Source of the DNA: Niallia circulans
GTDB taxonomy: Bacteria; Bacillota; Bacilli; Bacillales; Cytobacillaceae
Direction of reading: 5' to 3'
DNA: 64,000 bases
Assembly (NCBI RefSeq): GCF_007273535.1
Contig: NZ_RIBP01000004.1
Location: forward strand, 310,001-374,000
A model generated the notes under the pieces. The model worked only from the letters and a program-made list of their open reading frames with translations, made no database searches and had not been told where the DNA came from. The first letter of the stretch is position 1. Every line of letters begins with the position of its first letter. Shown here one piece after another: positions 17,379 through 27,185 of the stretch. The translations under genes and the position numbers were made by a program.

Positions 17379-17535
17379 TGCTTGATGCAAATAAACTAAT
17401 TGGACATACGATAATAAAGGAATGAAAAGGATGCATGTATTTAACTGACAAATCATAGGATATAATACTATCTTTTTATTCCTTAATTTGATATTGTAAG
17501 TATCATACAACAATTCTGTCTCAAGGAGGGAATCA

Positions 17536-17718
17536 ATGATGATCTCCATTTTTATTATCTTAGCCATATTAATATTATATAATATTAATAGAATGACAAA
17601 TGCATTATGTAACCAAAAGGAAATACCGGAAGATAAACAACCTAAGGTTTTCCGCACAATTAATGTCCTTATCACGATTCTTTTGATTTCTTCCTATGTT
17701 GATTTATTATTTAGTTAA
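17536..17718 (+). CDS. Small membrane protein, 60 residues
   Basis: The frame has a strong ribosome site (AAGGAGGGAATCA before ATG) and encodes two hydrophobic helices (ISIFIILAILILY and VLITILLISSYVDLLF) joined by a charged loop. A terminator follows 50 bp later. The protein is not recognised, but the ribosome site and hairpin topology support a real gene. Confidence 0.65.
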   Translation: MMISIFIILAILILYNINRMTNALCNQKEIPEDKQPKVFRTINVLITILLISSYVDLLFS

Positions 17719-17769
17719 CATAAACGGAAATATAAGTTTCATAGTAAAGGCAAATGATACTTTTAATGA

Positions 17770-17805
17770 AAGGAAGCAGCGATTTTCATCGCTGCTTTTT
17801 TTCAT
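17770..17805 (+). terminator. Terminator, bidirectional
   Basis: AAGCAGCGAT pairs with ATCGCTGCTT and is followed by a T run. It lies between a plus-strand gene and the two minus-strand YjcZ-type genes. Confidence 0.85.
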
Positions 17806-17815
17806 TTAGAGGCTA

Positions 17816-17908
17816 TTAGTAAACCCAGCTTGCTCCGATGATGATAAGCAAAATGAACAGCACCACTAATAACGCAAATCCTCCGCCGTATGCACCTGTA
17901 CCTGACAT
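17816..17908 (-). CDS. YjcZ-family sporulation peptide, copy 1
   Basis: A 30-residue peptide starting MSGTGAYGGGFALLVVLFIL, with one hydrophobic helix, has the form of the YjcZ family of tiny spore-associated membrane peptides. GGAGGAG lies 7 bases before the ATG. The Gly-rich YGGGFAL opening is the family hallmark. Copy 2 lies 48 bp upstream on the same strand and is about two thirds identical, so they arose by duplication. Confidence 0.75.
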   Translation of the reverse strand: MSGTGAYGGGFALLVVLFILLIIIGASWVY

Positions 17909-17956
17909 GAAGACTCCTCCTTTCTATGTTCAATTCTTGCTGTCAAAACTTAGCTC

Positions 17957-18040
17957 TTATAGCCAAGCAGCGCCAACAATAATTAAAAGAATGAAAAGTA
18001 CTACGATTAACGCAAATCCTCCGCCATATGCATGACCCAT
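17957..18040 (-). CDS. YjcZ-family sporulation peptide, copy 2
   Basis: A 27-residue peptide beginning MGHAYGGGFALIVVLFILLI, ending in a Trp-Leu pair, sits behind GGAGGTG. It has the same YGGGFAL opening and single membrane helix as the neighbouring copy. Family members are associated with sporulation in Bacillus; the molecular role is not known. Confidence 0.75.
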   Translation of the reverse strand: MGHAYGGGFALIVVLFILLIIVGAAWL

Positions 18041-18324
18041 AGTAACACCTCCTTCTAAAGCTGCTACTAATTTTTTTGTTAACTATTAAGACTGCACGAC
18101 TTGCTTGCTAACAAAAGTCAGTTTCTTGCAGTGAAACATTCGCTGCCCCCTTACCCTGACTCCTGCACAACCTAGCACGAATAAGCCTCAGGCAAATTCT
18201 TAAGCTGTTTTTCAAGCTCAATGTATCATATGTCTAGGACCAGAAAACGGAACAGAATATTTACCCAATTTTTTTATTAACTGCAAATTCTAATGAGCGT
18301 TAAGCTTTGTAAAAAAGCTGATTT
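18041..18324. other. Gene-free region between YjcZ-type genes and prsA
   Basis: It must contain the minus-strand promoter of the YjcZ-type pair. I could not choose one by eye and found no coding frame. Confidence 0.35.
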
Positions 18325-18352
18325 TTGTTCTTTTCAAAATTTATGATATAGT
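18325..18352 (+). promoter_or_regulatory. Candidate sigma-A promoter of prsA
   Basis: TTGTTC (18325-18330) and TATAGT (18347-18352) are 16 bp apart and lie 45 bp before the prsA start. Confidence 0.55.
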
Positions 18353-18396
18353 AATCATTGGATGTTACATACTAAACTAACTTAGGAGTGTTTAAC

Positions 18397-19287
18397 TTGA
18401 AAAAATGGCTACTATCCATCTCTCTAGCTGCTGGTGTCATTGGACTCAGTGCATGTAGCAATGACAGCTCTGATGCAGTTGTAAAATCAGATGCAGGTAA
18501 TATCACTAAGGATGAACTTTATGATGCAATGAAGGAAAAGTATGGTGCTACCGTACTGCAATCCCTTCTATATGAAAAGGTACTCGAAGATAAATATAAA
18601 GTTTCAGATGATGAGTTAAATGAGCGGGTAGATAGTATTAAAGCACAACTGGGAGACAATTTTGATTTGGCACTCCAACAATACGGCTATAAGGATGAAG
18701 ATGAGCTGCGTTCTATGATAAAAACAGGAATGCTTCAAGAAAAAGCCGCTGTTAAACAAGTGAAGGTAACTGATGATGAAATTAAAGCATATTACGATGA
18801 TTATAAACCAGAGATAGAAGCACGCCATATTCTTGTTGCAGATAAAAAAACAGCTGAAGAAGTGAAGAAGAAGCTGGATGATGGCGAGAAATTCGAAGAT
18901 TTAGCGAAAGAATATTCAACAGATACAGCAACGAAAGATAAAGGCGGAGATTTAGGCTGGTTTGGAGCAGGTACGATGGTTGCTGAATTCGAAGATGCTG
19001 CTTATAAGCTGAAGGTGGACCAAATAAGTGATCCAGTTAAGACAGAAAATGGCTATCACATTATTCAAGTCACTGACAAAAAGGAAAAAGGGAAATACGA
19101 AGATGTTAAGGACGAAATGGAATATGATTTGAAAGTGTCCAAGCTAACTTCTGATATCATTAACAGTGCGATGACTAAAGAATTGGAAGATGCCGATGTT
19201 AAAGTTGAGGATAAAGATTTGAAATCCGTACTTGATTCAACATCCACTGATTCCACAAGTGGTTCAACAAACGAAACAAGCAAGTAA
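18397..19287 (+). CDS. prsA: Foldase lipoprotein PrsA
   Basis: PrsA is a membrane-anchored peptidyl-prolyl isomerase that folds exported proteins outside the cell. The 296-residue protein has a lipoprotein signal ending in the lipobox LSAC (Cys about residue 20). The parvulin domain runs from about residue 134 ([15 protein letters not shown]) to 225 ([12 protein letters not shown]), flanked by charged helices and a Ser/Thr-rich tail. TTG at 18397 is used because AGGAG lies 8 bases upstream. Its position near ecs and scoC gathers secretion functions in one region. Confidence 0.96.
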   Translation: MKKWLLSISLAAGVIGLSACSNDSSDAVVKSDAGNITKDELYDAMKEKYGATVLQSLLYEKVLEDKYKVSDDELNERVDSIKAQLGDNFDLALQQYGYKDEDELRSMIKTGMLQEKAAVKQVKVTDDEIKAYYDDYKPEIEARHILVADKKTAEEVKKKLDDGEKFEDLAKEYSTDTATKDKGGDLGWFGAGTMVAEFEDAAYKLKVDQISDPVKTENGYHIIQVTDKKEKGKYEDVKDEMEYDLKVSKLTSDIINSAMTKELEDADVKVEDKDLKSVLDSTSTDSTSGSTNETSK

Positions 19288-19289
19288 CA

Positions 19290-19330
19290 TAGAAAGGGAA
19301 ACTAGAGATAATCTCTAGCTTCCCTTTTAA
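19290..19330 (+). terminator. Terminator of prsA
   Basis: AAGGGAA plus CTAGAGAT pair with ATCTCTAG plus TTCCCTT, followed by TTAATTTT. It overlaps the 3' end of convergent yhaL. Confidence 0.8.
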
Positions 19331-19527
19331 TTTTCATACACTCTTTCTTTATCACTGCCTATTTTCTTATGCTTTTCCTCCTCCATTCGTTTAATATAAA
19401 CATCGCCTTCTCTTTCGATAATTTCCTGCTCTTGCTGCCTATCCTCTTTTCCGGACTTAACAGCCATAAACGCACTTACAACAATACCTCCCAATACAAA
19501 CAGCACCCACATTGGTATCTCAAACAT
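19327..19527 (-). CDS. yhaL: Sporulation protein YhaL
   Basis: The 66-residue protein has one N-terminal membrane helix (MWVLFVLGGIVVSAFMAV) and a charged cytoplasmic tail rich in Glu and Lys. This fits YhaL, a small sporulation-associated protein of unknown mechanism that lies between prsA and yhaM in B. subtilis. It is convergent with prsA and shares the terminator region. Confidence 0.82.
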   Translation of the reverse strand: MFEIPMWVLFVLGGIVVSAFMAVKSGKEDRQQEQEIIEREGDVYIKRMEEEKHKKIGSDKERVYEN

Positions 19528-19618
19528 ACTATTAGCTCCCTTCTTGCGAATTGTTTTCTCTTAATTACTACATCATATGCTAGAAAAGAAAGGATATTCA
19601 TCTTTTATAGCAAGACAT

Positions 19619-19656
19619 ATAAACAGGCTTCCTTCATAGGAAGGAAGCCTGTTGTG
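19619..19656 (-). terminator. Terminator of yhaM
   Basis: ACAGGCTTCCTTC pairs with GAAGGAAGCCTGT across a 4-base loop, with TTTATAT after it on the minus strand. Confidence 0.75.
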
Positions 19657-19663
19657 TAATCTA

Positions 19664-20611
19664 TTATTTGTGGAAGGAAGGCTTGTAAAAAGATCTGTTT
19701 TCCAATGGGAAAATTCTTTCGGAGAATTCGCCTGGTTTTACACGTTCTAGTGCTCTGTCCAGCATATTCATCTTCGCATCCAAATTATCAATATAATGAA
19801 GAATTTCTGCTTCTTTAATAAGAGGTGCTTTTGGGCTGCCCCATTCTGCTTTTCCATGATGAGATAGCACTAAATGCTGAAGGATCATTACTTCCTCCCC
19901 TTTGATGCCAAGCTCATCTGCTGCCTTTCCTATTTCATTTACCATAATTGTAATATGTCCCAATAGATTTCCCTCTACAGTATAGGAGGTTGAAATTGGT
20001 CCAGACAGCTCTTCTACCTTCCCTAAGTCATGAAGGATAATGCCGCCGTACAGCAGGTCTGTATCAAGACTTGGATAAAGCCCTGCAATCGCTTTGGCTA
20101 AATCAAGCATGCTGACAACATGATAAGCTAAGCCTGAGACGAACTCATGATGGTTCTTCGTTGCCGCTGGGTACTCAAAAAACGCTTTCTGATGCTTTTT
20201 AACAAGATGTCTTGTTATCCGCTGTATGTTAGGATTTTTCATGTCAAAAATATATTGGTTTACTTTTGCTTGCATTTCTTCGCTTTCAAGTGGCGCTGTT
20301 TCAATAAAGTCTGACAGTCGTACACTTTCCTCTTGGGAAACAAGCTTTATTTGACGGATTCTAAGCTGCATTCTGCCTCTGTAATTTTGTATATCCCCAT
20401 TTATTTTTACAATTGTTTCAGGCTGATATATTTGCTCATCTGCATCTGTAGCATCCCATAGCTTTGCTTCTATTTCTCCACTTTTATCTTGGAAAATCAA
20501 TGTTAAGAAAGGCTTGCCATTACTGGCCATTGCCCTTGCTGAACTTTTTATCAGTAAGTGAGAATCAAACTGATCTCCAACGTCATAGTGTAGGACTCCT
20601 TTTTTATCCAA
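19664..20611 (-). CDS. yhaM: 3'-5' exoribonuclease YhaM
   Basis: YhaM trims RNA 3' ends. The 315-residue protein has an OB-fold nucleic-acid-binding domain at residues 15-100 ([23 protein letters not shown]) and an HD hydrolase domain from about 160, with [11 protein letters not shown] and [14 protein letters not shown] carrying the metal ligands. It matches B. subtilis YhaM closely to the C-terminus [10 protein letters not shown]. The start is TTG behind AAGGAG. It lies downstream of yhaON and may be cotranscribed with them. Confidence 0.95.
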   Translation of the reverse strand: MDKKGVLHYDVGDQFDSHLLIKSSARAMASNGKPFLTLIFQDKSGEIEAKLWDATDADEQIYQPETIVKINGDIQNYRGRMQLRIRQIKLVSQEESVRLSDFIETAPLESEEMQAKVNQYIFDMKNPNIQRITRHLVKKHQKAFFEYPAATKNHHEFVSGLAYHVVSMLDLAKAIAGLYPSLDTDLLYGGIILHDLGKVEELSGPISTSYTVEGNLLGHITIMVNEIGKAADELGIKGEEVMILQHLVLSHHGKAEWGSPKAPLIKEAEILHYIDNLDAKMNMLDRALERVKPGEFSERIFPLENRSFYKPSFHK

Positions 20612-20670
20612 GGTACTTTCGCTCCTTTTTCATCTATCTTTATTCGTTCCTAGTATAACATTATTTGCTT

Positions 20671-23667
20671 CTAACGGTCTCTCTCTAAAGAGGCCTGCAT
20701 AAGAGAATGAATTTGCCCCTCTGGAAAATGTTCGAGTAAATGGCTGTGGCATGTAAAGAAAAGCAGTTGATTGTCCCTGCATGTTTTCAAGAGATCAAGC
20801 ACCATCTTTGTCCTTTTACTGTCGAAATTAACAAAGCTATCATCAATAATAATTGGAAGAGGATATTTCTGGTAAAACGTTTGCGTAAGCGCGAGCCTTA
20901 TTGCTACATAAAGCTGCTCAGCTGTCCCTCTGCTTAGCTCCTTCGCTTCAAAAAAGGTATTATCCGCCCTTTCCAGTAAAAATCCAATTCCTTCTCCCTT
21001 CGGCAATATCCTAACATATTGACCTTCTGTTAAAATGGCGAAATACTCCTCCGCCTTTTGCAGCATAACAGGCAGCTGTTTATCTTTATAGGCATTGACC
21101 GTTTTTGTCAGGAAATGCTTGGCAACAGCATATTTCCCCCATTCCTTGACTTCCTCCTGAAAATCATCCTTCAATTGTTTAAACAAATGCAATTTCTCTG
21201 TATAAGTTCCACCGCTTTCCAATTCGGAAATTGTAATTCCAGTTGTGGCGCTGTCTTTCATAATCTGCTTGATTCTGTCATTTATTTGTGCAAGCTTTTC
21301 AGTTAAGCGCGACTTTTCGGCTTCTGGATTTTCCAAACTGTAAAGCAAGTCTATCTCTTCTTGCGAAAAACGAAAGTGAGCTAATTTTTCCTGTAATGCA
21401 AACAGCTTCGCATCCAAGTTGAGCTTTTCTGTATACAGCTTACCCTTTTCACGGTATTCCTCTTCTGTTTTCACATCAGCAAGTGCAAGCAATTCAGCAG
21501 CTTCTGACGAAAAGATAGAGAGCTCTCCAGCTAAACCATTTAACTCATGAGCATATTCCTCTATTGCCCTTTGATTCTCTTGCCAGTAGATTTTCTTTTC
21601 CTTTTCGTCTCTGATACTATTTACTAGCTGAATCGACATATGGGTGAGCGATTCTGCTCCAGCTGAAAAAAACTGCTCATAAAAGCTCGATATTCTTCCA
21701 GCTATTTGTTCTGATTCTTTCTCTATTTCCGAAATATCATCTAAAATAGCCGATTTATCCTTTAGTTTCATTTTCCAGTCATCCAAAAGTAAATAAGCAT
21801 CATAAATAAAATCACGTGCAAGCTGCTCTGGTATTTTTAAAGCAAGGCTAAGCTCCTTAAGAACTTGCTGGTGCTCCCTGTATTGCTGCTCCCAGGACTC
21901 AAAGCCCTGGAGAATTCTATCATATTCCCGTGTCTGCTGCTCCAGCTTCACTAGATTCAGGCGATAATTTTCTCTTGCTTGATTGTCCCTTTCAAGTGCT
22001 TCCTTAAGCTCATATACGTCAGACACTTTGCTCGTGCCTTTCTCCTCATTCGTGGCTGCATTTTCTTGCTTCAGCCTTTTTGCCTTAACTTGCAAATCCG
22101 ATCGTTCCTTTTGGGCGGATTTTAGCATTGCCAGGTAATATATGATAGCTGCAAGTCCACCAATCACAGCTGCAAGCACTAAATACGTCAGACTTTCTGC
22201 CGCCCCTGCTATTCCAGTGACAATTAGTAAAATCAGAATAAATAGAAACTGCATATTTGCAGCAAAATGGTTTTTTCGATTTACTTGCAGCTGATTTTGG
22301 ACATTATCCAAGTCACGTGCAAGCATAGCGACCTTTTCTTTATGCCAGTTGATATTTTCCGCTGCTCTAAGCTGTCCTTCTAACGCCTTCCTGTTTTCAT
22401 CAGAAAGCAGCCTTGCTTCCATTTCAGCTGTAGAATGTTCAAGCGCTTCAAGCTGTAGCTGCTCTTCCTTAAGCCTTGAATCAAGCTCCAATCGTGAAGA
22501 TTTAAGGCTTTTTTGCTTTGCATCTGCATTTGCACATTGCTCTTTCATGAAAATGCTTGTATTAATTTCTGAAATATCATCCGTTGTTAACGGAATATGC
22601 AATTTTTCTTGAAGGACCTTGATGTCCTTTTCAAGCATAGAGAGCTGACTTATCAGCTGATTTTTTCGCTTTTGCAGCTCTTCATAAACAGGCATTTTTC
22701 CGCTTGCTTCTGTGATTTCGCCTGCAGCTTTCAACAGCTTTTCATTTGGCTGAAGCTGTGTCTGCTTCTCCTTTAATACCTTCATTTTGTTTTGCACATG
22801 TTGAATTTGACTTTGCACTGTCAGCATTCTGTCCTTACTACGTTCCCATCTTTCTAACCCGCCATTCGGAAAGGCAAGATTCTTATAATTCTTCCGATTG
22901 CCTTCCGTTACTTCTATTTCTAAAGCAATTGGAGCTGCCTCCACCCATTTTTCGAGCTTGCCGATGTTCAAGGCAAGACTAGCTATATCAGCTTCTGCTG
23001 CTTCCAATTCTTCAGCAAGCTGTTCTCTTTTCTCCAATAGCACTCGATATTGACCATTTGTTTTTTCAGCACTTTTCAGCTGCTGATGGGCATCCTTTAA
23101 TTCTATTAACAGCTCATTCAGAACTGGCTTCTTACCATTTGGTCTAAAGCGTGCATCCAGCTCCTTTTGCAGTTCATTGTCTGCTTTCGAAATGCTGTCT
23201 GATCCAATCACACCTGTCGAAAATAAGAATCTGCCAATTTCCTCACTTTTTAAGCCGTGGATGTTTTGCAAGCCGTCAAGATTAAAGGAAAAGATAGATT
23301 GATAAAGCCCTTTATCAACACCTTGCAGCAATTCTCCAAGCAATTGCTCTTGTCCTTTGTGGCCATTCTCCAATACAACCGTAACATCACCAGCTGCTTT
23401 CCCTTTAACACGCTCAATTGTTGCCAACCCATGCTCTGGGAACCATACTGTTAGCTTTCCGCCATATTTATGCTGCAGTTTCGGTTCATATCTTAGCTCT
23501 GTTTGTACCTTTGTAGGAAATCCGAACAGAATGCTGTGGATAAAGCTCATAATCGTAGACTTGCCTGCTTCATTTTCTCCAAAAAAAACTTGGTTATCTG
23601 CATCTAAATCAAAGGAGATATTCTCTAGTTTCCCATATCCATATATTGTAATTTTTTTAATTCGCAC
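20671..23667 (-). CDS. yhaN: SMC-like ATPase YhaN (SbcC/Rad50-like)
   Basis: This protein of about 998 residues has Walker A GENEAGKST near residue 30, long coiled coils on both sides, and C-terminal LSRGTAEQLYVAIRLAL and PIIIDDSFVNFD, the ABC signature and Walker B. Two hydrophobic stretches near residues 470-515 suggest membrane anchoring, as in B. subtilis YhaN, which with YhaO acts in DNA-end processing. I start it at GTG 23667 (MRIKKITIYGYGKL), 9 bases after GGGAG; the longer frame reaches back into yhaO. It is 13 bp from the yhaO stop, hence one operon. Confidence 0.92.
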   Translation of the reverse strand: MRIKKITIYGYGKLENISFDLDADNQVFFGENEAGKSTIMSFIHSILFGFPTKVQTELRYEPKLQHKYGGKLTVWFPEHGLATIERVKGKAAGDVTVVLENGHKGQEQLLGELLQGVDKGLYQSIFSFNLDGLQNIHGLKSEEIGRFLFSTGVIGSDSISKADNELQKELDARFRPNGKKPVLNELLIELKDAHQQLKSAEKTNGQYRVLLEKREQLAEELEAAEADIASLALNIGKLEKWVEAAPIALEIEVTEGNRKNYKNLAFPNGGLERWERSKDRMLTVQSQIQHVQNKMKVLKEKQTQLQPNEKLLKAAGEITEASGKMPVYEELQKRKNQLISQLSMLEKDIKVLQEKLHIPLTTDDISEINTSIFMKEQCANADAKQKSLKSSRLELDSRLKEEQLQLEALEHSTAEMEARLLSDENRKALEGQLRAAENINWHKEKVAMLARDLDNVQNQLQVNRKNHFAANMQFLFILILLIVTGIAGAAESLTYLVLAAVIGGLAAIIYYLAMLKSAQKERSDLQVKAKRLKQENAATNEEKGTSKVSDVYELKEALERDNQARENYRLNLVKLEQQTREYDRILQGFESWEQQYREHQQVLKELSLALKIPEQLARDFIYDAYLLLDDWKMKLKDKSAILDDISEIEKESEQIAGRISSFYEQFFSAGAESLTHMSIQLVNSIRDEKEKKIYWQENQRAIEEYAHELNGLAGELSIFSSEAAELLALADVKTEEEYREKGKLYTEKLNLDAKLFALQEKLAHFRFSQEEIDLLYSLENPEAEKSRLTEKLAQINDRIKQIMKDSATTGITISELESGGTYTEKLHLFKQLKDDFQEEVKEWGKYAVAKHFLTKTVNAYKDKQLPVMLQKAEEYFAILTEGQYVRILPKGEGIGFLLERADNTFFEAKELSRGTAEQLYVAIRLALTQTFYQKYPLPIIIDDSFVNFDSKRTKMVLDLLKTCRDNQLLFFTCHSHLLEHFPEGQIHSLMQASLERDR

Positions 23668-23680
23668 TATTTTCCACTCC

Positions 23681-24889
23681 CTATGAGGCACCATTCAGCA
23701 TGGTGAGCAGCAGCCGTTCTGCCTCTTCTGCCAGCTCTTCTTTCTCTCGTTCTGTCAGTTCCGAAAGATAGCGGTAAACACCTGGGTGACGATAGATTGA
23801 TGCCACGGCCTCATCTATGGATTCAGTTTGTTGCACAGCTTGAAAAAGCTCTGAAAAAAACGCAGATTCTGACTCAAGCTTTGCCTTATTCCAACTGATA
23901 TTTTCTGTTATCGACAGACTCGAAATCCATGCAAAATTTGTTTCATCGAGCTCGTTCTCCTGAAGTATCTCCAATAATTCGCCTGCTTGAAGACTGCCGA
24001 TTCCCTCTGCGTTTATAATCGAAATGGCCAAAATAGACGGCAAGCCTCGATCTCTTTCCTTTTCTTGAGCAATATGGCAAAGCGCCAAAAGCTCGTCGGC
24101 ATTTTTTGTACCTGCGGCATCTATTTGCACAGACTTCCATAGACATACTGCTGTCGGAATAAACTCCAGCTCAGCATCCCGGTTGTTCAATTTAACATAA
24201 TAACAGCCCTTCTCTCCTGTTTCCTTTTTATTTCTCCCTTGAATATTTCCTGGATACACAACAGGGGGATCTTCCTGCAGTACTGCTCGTTTATGAATAT
24301 GACCCAATGCCCAGTAATGCATTTCCTTTGAAGCTAACTCCTGTAAGTTAAAGGGAGCATATGGACTGTGATCGCTGTTTCCTTCCAAGCTGCCATGTAA
24401 AAGACCTATATGGTAATCGGCAGCGCCTGTTTTTTCATATGTATTTATTCTTCTATCAAATAAATGCCTTGTTTCATAGCTGAAGCCGTATAAATGGATG
24501 TTCGTGTTTCGTTTTTTGTGCTCGAGGACAGTCAGATTTGAAGGGAAGATATGGACATTATCAGGAAAGCTTACTTCCAGCCAGCTTCCACTTAAATGGT
24601 CATGATTCCCATGGATAATATATACGTCAATCTCGCTAGCTTTGAGTCTTTCCATCTCTTTTTTGAAAAGGATTTGTGCTCGCAGGCTCCTATCTTCCCC
24701 ATCATAAATATCTCCTGCGATAAGAACGAAATCGACTTGTTTTGCAATCGCCGTATCAACTATTTTCCTGAAAGACGCGAAAGTACTTTCGCGCAGCTGC
24801 GCTCGAATAGGAGCAGGCAGATTTTTCAGTCCAAGCATGGGACTGTCCAAATGAAGGTCTGCGCAGTGTATAAATGTAATTTCTTCCAT
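23681..24889 (-). CDS. yhaO: Metallophosphoesterase YhaO (SbcD/Mre11-like)
   Basis: The 402-residue nuclease shows the calcineurin-type motifs in order: HCADLHLDSP at residues 8-17, AGDIYDG near 58, GNHDH near 95 and ALGHIHKR near 195. It is the probable nuclease partner of the YhaN ATPase in a DNA-end-processing complex. It leads the yhaO-yhaN-(yhaM) set, with GGAAGTA before the ATG. Confidence 0.94.
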   Translation of the reverse strand: MEEITFIHCADLHLDSPMLGLKNLPAPIRAQLRESTFASFRKIVDTAIAKQVDFVLIAGDIYDGEDRSLRAQILFKKEMERLKASEIDVYIIHGNHDHLSGSWLEVSFPDNVHIFPSNLTVLEHKKRNTNIHLYGFSYETRHLFDRRINTYEKTGAADYHIGLLHGSLEGNSDHSPYAPFNLQELASKEMHYWALGHIHKRAVLQEDPPVVYPGNIQGRNKKETGEKGCYYVKLNNRDAELEFIPTAVCLWKSVQIDAAGTKNADELLALCHIAQEKERDRGLPSILAISIINAEGIGSLQAGELLEILQENELDETNFAWISSLSITENISWNKAKLESESAFFSELFQAVQQTESIDEAVASIYRHPGVYRYLSELTEREKEELAEEAERLLLTMLNGAS

Positions 24890-24952
24890 ACTACTTCCTC
24901 CTTTCTTCTAATATATTACCATCATTAAAATACGAATGCACGTTCCTATTCA

Positions 24953-25822
24953 CTATAATTCAAGATGCATTCCAATTGGTATACAGTGAGAGTCAGGTCC
25001 ATGTCCTAACTGTTCTGTTTTTGCAATCGGAGTTCGATATTTTTCCGTGTACTGAAGTAAAAGCTCCTCTGCTGAAGGACTGCAAGCATTCTTTTCCATA
25101 TAAGTGAACGTTCCTAACAGAATGCCAGAACACTTTTCAAAAATCCCAAGCTGGTCAAGCTGAGCAAAATACGAGCCAATAGCCGCAGGGCCTCCTCCAA
25201 GACTTTCAAGAAACAGAAGCTTCCCTTCTGAATCAGGCATATATCGTGTGCCTGCCAGCTTCAAAAAGCATCTTGCATTGCCCCCAATTACACATCCACT
25301 CATGTCGCTGCCGCGGAGCCATCTATATGAAAAGGTTACACTGTCATAAGGAGATTCCCAGCTTTCAAGAAACAATTTTGCAAATAAGTCTTTTTGAAAA
25401 TTAGCGTCTGGTCCTATCAGATTCATTGCCTGGTAATGAAGATTAGCTATCCCAGTTAAAGCAAACAATGCATTATTTAGGACGGACAAATCGCTAATGC
25501 CAATAAAAGGCTTCGGATTGTCCTTAATAACAGTACTATCTATAAAGGAAAGCACCTCATTGGCAGAGTTTCCGCCTGACAGGTCGAAAATAGCTTTAAT
25601 TTCCTTTTCTGCATATAACTTCATTAGCTCTGCTGCTCTCTGTTTAGGGGTACCGCTGAAAGGAGTATTTTCCTTAACATAAAAGGTTTTTGCATAAACG
25701 GAATAGATCCCAAACTCTTCAAGCTGCTTTTCTAAAAACGAATAGGCACTTGCTTTGGACTGCTCTCTTCCATCAGAGCAGGCAATAAAGGCGACTTTGT
25801 CCCCCTTTTGTAAAAAACTCAT
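24953..25822 (-). CDS. S66-family peptidase (LD-carboxypeptidase/MccF-like)
   Basis: S66 serine peptidases cut murein tetrapeptides or detoxify microcin-C-like compounds. The 289-residue protein has the nucleophile motif FIGISDLSVLN near residue 110 and the opening GDKVAFIACSDG typical of the fold. The C-terminal part contains LLFLESLGGGPAAIGSYFAQL, with the family's conserved Glu. It is not part of this locus in B. subtilis, so it is an addition relative to that order. Which substrate it uses cannot be read from the sequence. Confidence 0.8.
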   Translation of the reverse strand: MSFLQKGDKVAFIACSDGREQSKASAYSFLEKQLEEFGIYSVYAKTFYVKENTPFSGTPKQRAAELMKLYAEKEIKAIFDLSGGNSANEVLSFIDSTVIKDNPKPFIGISDLSVLNNALFALTGIANLHYQAMNLIGPDANFQKDLFAKLFLESWESPYDSVTFSYRWLRGSDMSGCVIGGNARCFLKLAGTRYMPDSEGKLLFLESLGGGPAAIGSYFAQLDQLGIFEKCSGILLGTFTYMEKNACSPSAEELLLQYTEKYRTPIAKTEQLGHGPDSHCIPIGMHLEL

Positions 25823-25894
25823 AAAACACCTTCTTTCTTCCTCATAGATTCATTGTACAAGTATGGACGAGACTAGCAATAATTTTTCCTCAAT

Positions 25895-25935
25895 AATAAA
25901 AAAAGATTCACGAATCGAATCGTGAATCCTTTAAG
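25895..25935 (-). terminator. Terminator of yhaQP
   Basis: GGATTCACGAT pairs with ATCGTGAATC(T), with a T run after it on the minus strand. Confidence 0.85.
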
Positions 25936-25937
25936 CA

Positions 25938-27185
25938 TTATTCCTTTTTCGTTAACTGTAGTGCCTTCTTAATATCCTTGAACGAATTAGATTTACCGTA
26001 CATCAGCACACCGCCTTTATAAACTCTTCCGCCAAAGACTGCCAGGATGATGATGGAAGCAACTAAAACGCCCATACCTAAAATCGGCTCCCACACGGGA
26101 AGGCTTAGCATGCCTGCCCGCATGAACATCAGCATTGGTGTAAAGAACGGGATATAAGAGGTGATAGTTATAAATGTAGTATCCGGGTTATTTAAACCAA
26201 ACATCGCAATCATAAAGCCTGCCACTACCATTAAAGTCATTGGAGTGATCATTTGCTGCACATCCTCAATACGGCTGACAAGCGATCCGAGGAATGCTGC
26301 AAGCGTTGCATATAAGAAATAACCGAGAACAAAAAATACCACAGCATAGACGATAGTTGCAGCAGGAATGCCGCTAAAACCAAGAAAGCCATCAAGTGTA
26401 CTCATGTTATCAGTATTTGTGACAGAAAAATACCCTACTACAAGAAGAACCGCCAGCTGGGTTATACTTACAAGCCCGATACCAAGAATCTTAGCAAACA
26501 TATGCTTAATCGGCGATACACTGGAAATCAGAATTTCCATAACCCGTGATGATTTTTCTGTCGCTACTTCCATTGCTATCATGTTAGCATATAGGATAAC
26601 TGCAAAATAAATGAGAAATAACAGTACATAAACAAGTCCTCTTGCCTGATTTAATTCTTCCTCTGTTTTCGCATTCTTTTCAAGGGCGAAATGCTCAAAC
26701 GGCACTGGTTCGTTTAATTTCTCTAGCTGTTCACCAGAAAGATTCAATTGTGCTGCTGCCAGCTGACTCTTAACTGCTTGAACGATAGTTTCTACGCTAG
26801 TTGCTGTAGCTGAATCCGTTATATCCATACTATAATAGGATGCTTCAGGTAAATTTTCACTATCATAGTCAAGAATCAGCAACCCTTGATAGGAATCATC
26901 CTCTACCTTTTTCTTTGCTTCTGACTCACTGTCTACATAGTGCTCCAGTTCCATTCCTTCTTGAATCGATTCTGACATGGCTGCAACAGATGGATACAGT
27001 TCGTTCGTTTTGTCGATGACCGCAATTTTATCGGCTCCATCCTCATCATTGAACATGTCGATGATAGATTGGAGATTTGTTAAGCCAAGGATAAGCAGTA
27101 ATGTAATAATCGTTGTAATAATGAATGATTTCGTTTTTACCTTTGTCCAGTAAGTATGGAATAAGATAATCCAAAAGCTATTCAA
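25938..27185 (-). CDS. yhaP: ABC-2 type permease YhaP (NatB-like)
   Basis: The protein of about 415 residues has one N-terminal span, an extracytoplasmic domain of about 150 residues, and a C-terminal block of five or six spans, the layout of NatB/YhaP exporters. MAMEVATEKSSRVMEILISSVSP near residue 205 is the typical cytoplasmic signature. TTG at 27185 follows AGGTAGGTG and overlaps the yhaQ stop by 8 bp. With YhaQ it should form an exporter; B. subtilis NatAB extrudes sodium, but the substrate here is unknown. Confidence 0.88.
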   Translation of the reverse strand: MNSFWIILFHTYWTKVKTKSFIITTIITLLLILGLTNLQSIIDMFNDEDGADKIAVIDKTNELYPSVAAMSESIQEGMELEHYVDSESEAKKKVEDDSYQGLLILDYDSENLPEASYYSMDITDSATATSVETIVQAVKSQLAAAQLNLSGEQLEKLNEPVPFEHFALEKNAKTEEELNQARGLVYVLLFLIYFAVILYANMIAMEVATEKSSRVMEILISSVSPIKHMFAKILGIGLVSITQLAVLLVVGYFSVTNTDNMSTLDGFLGFSGIPAATIVYAVVFFVLGYFLYATLAAFLGSLVSRIEDVQQMITPMTLMVVAGFMIAMFGLNNPDTTFITITSYIPFFTPMLMFMRAGMLSLPVWEPILGMGVLVASIIILAVFGGRVYKGGVLMYGKSNSFKDIKKALQLTKKE

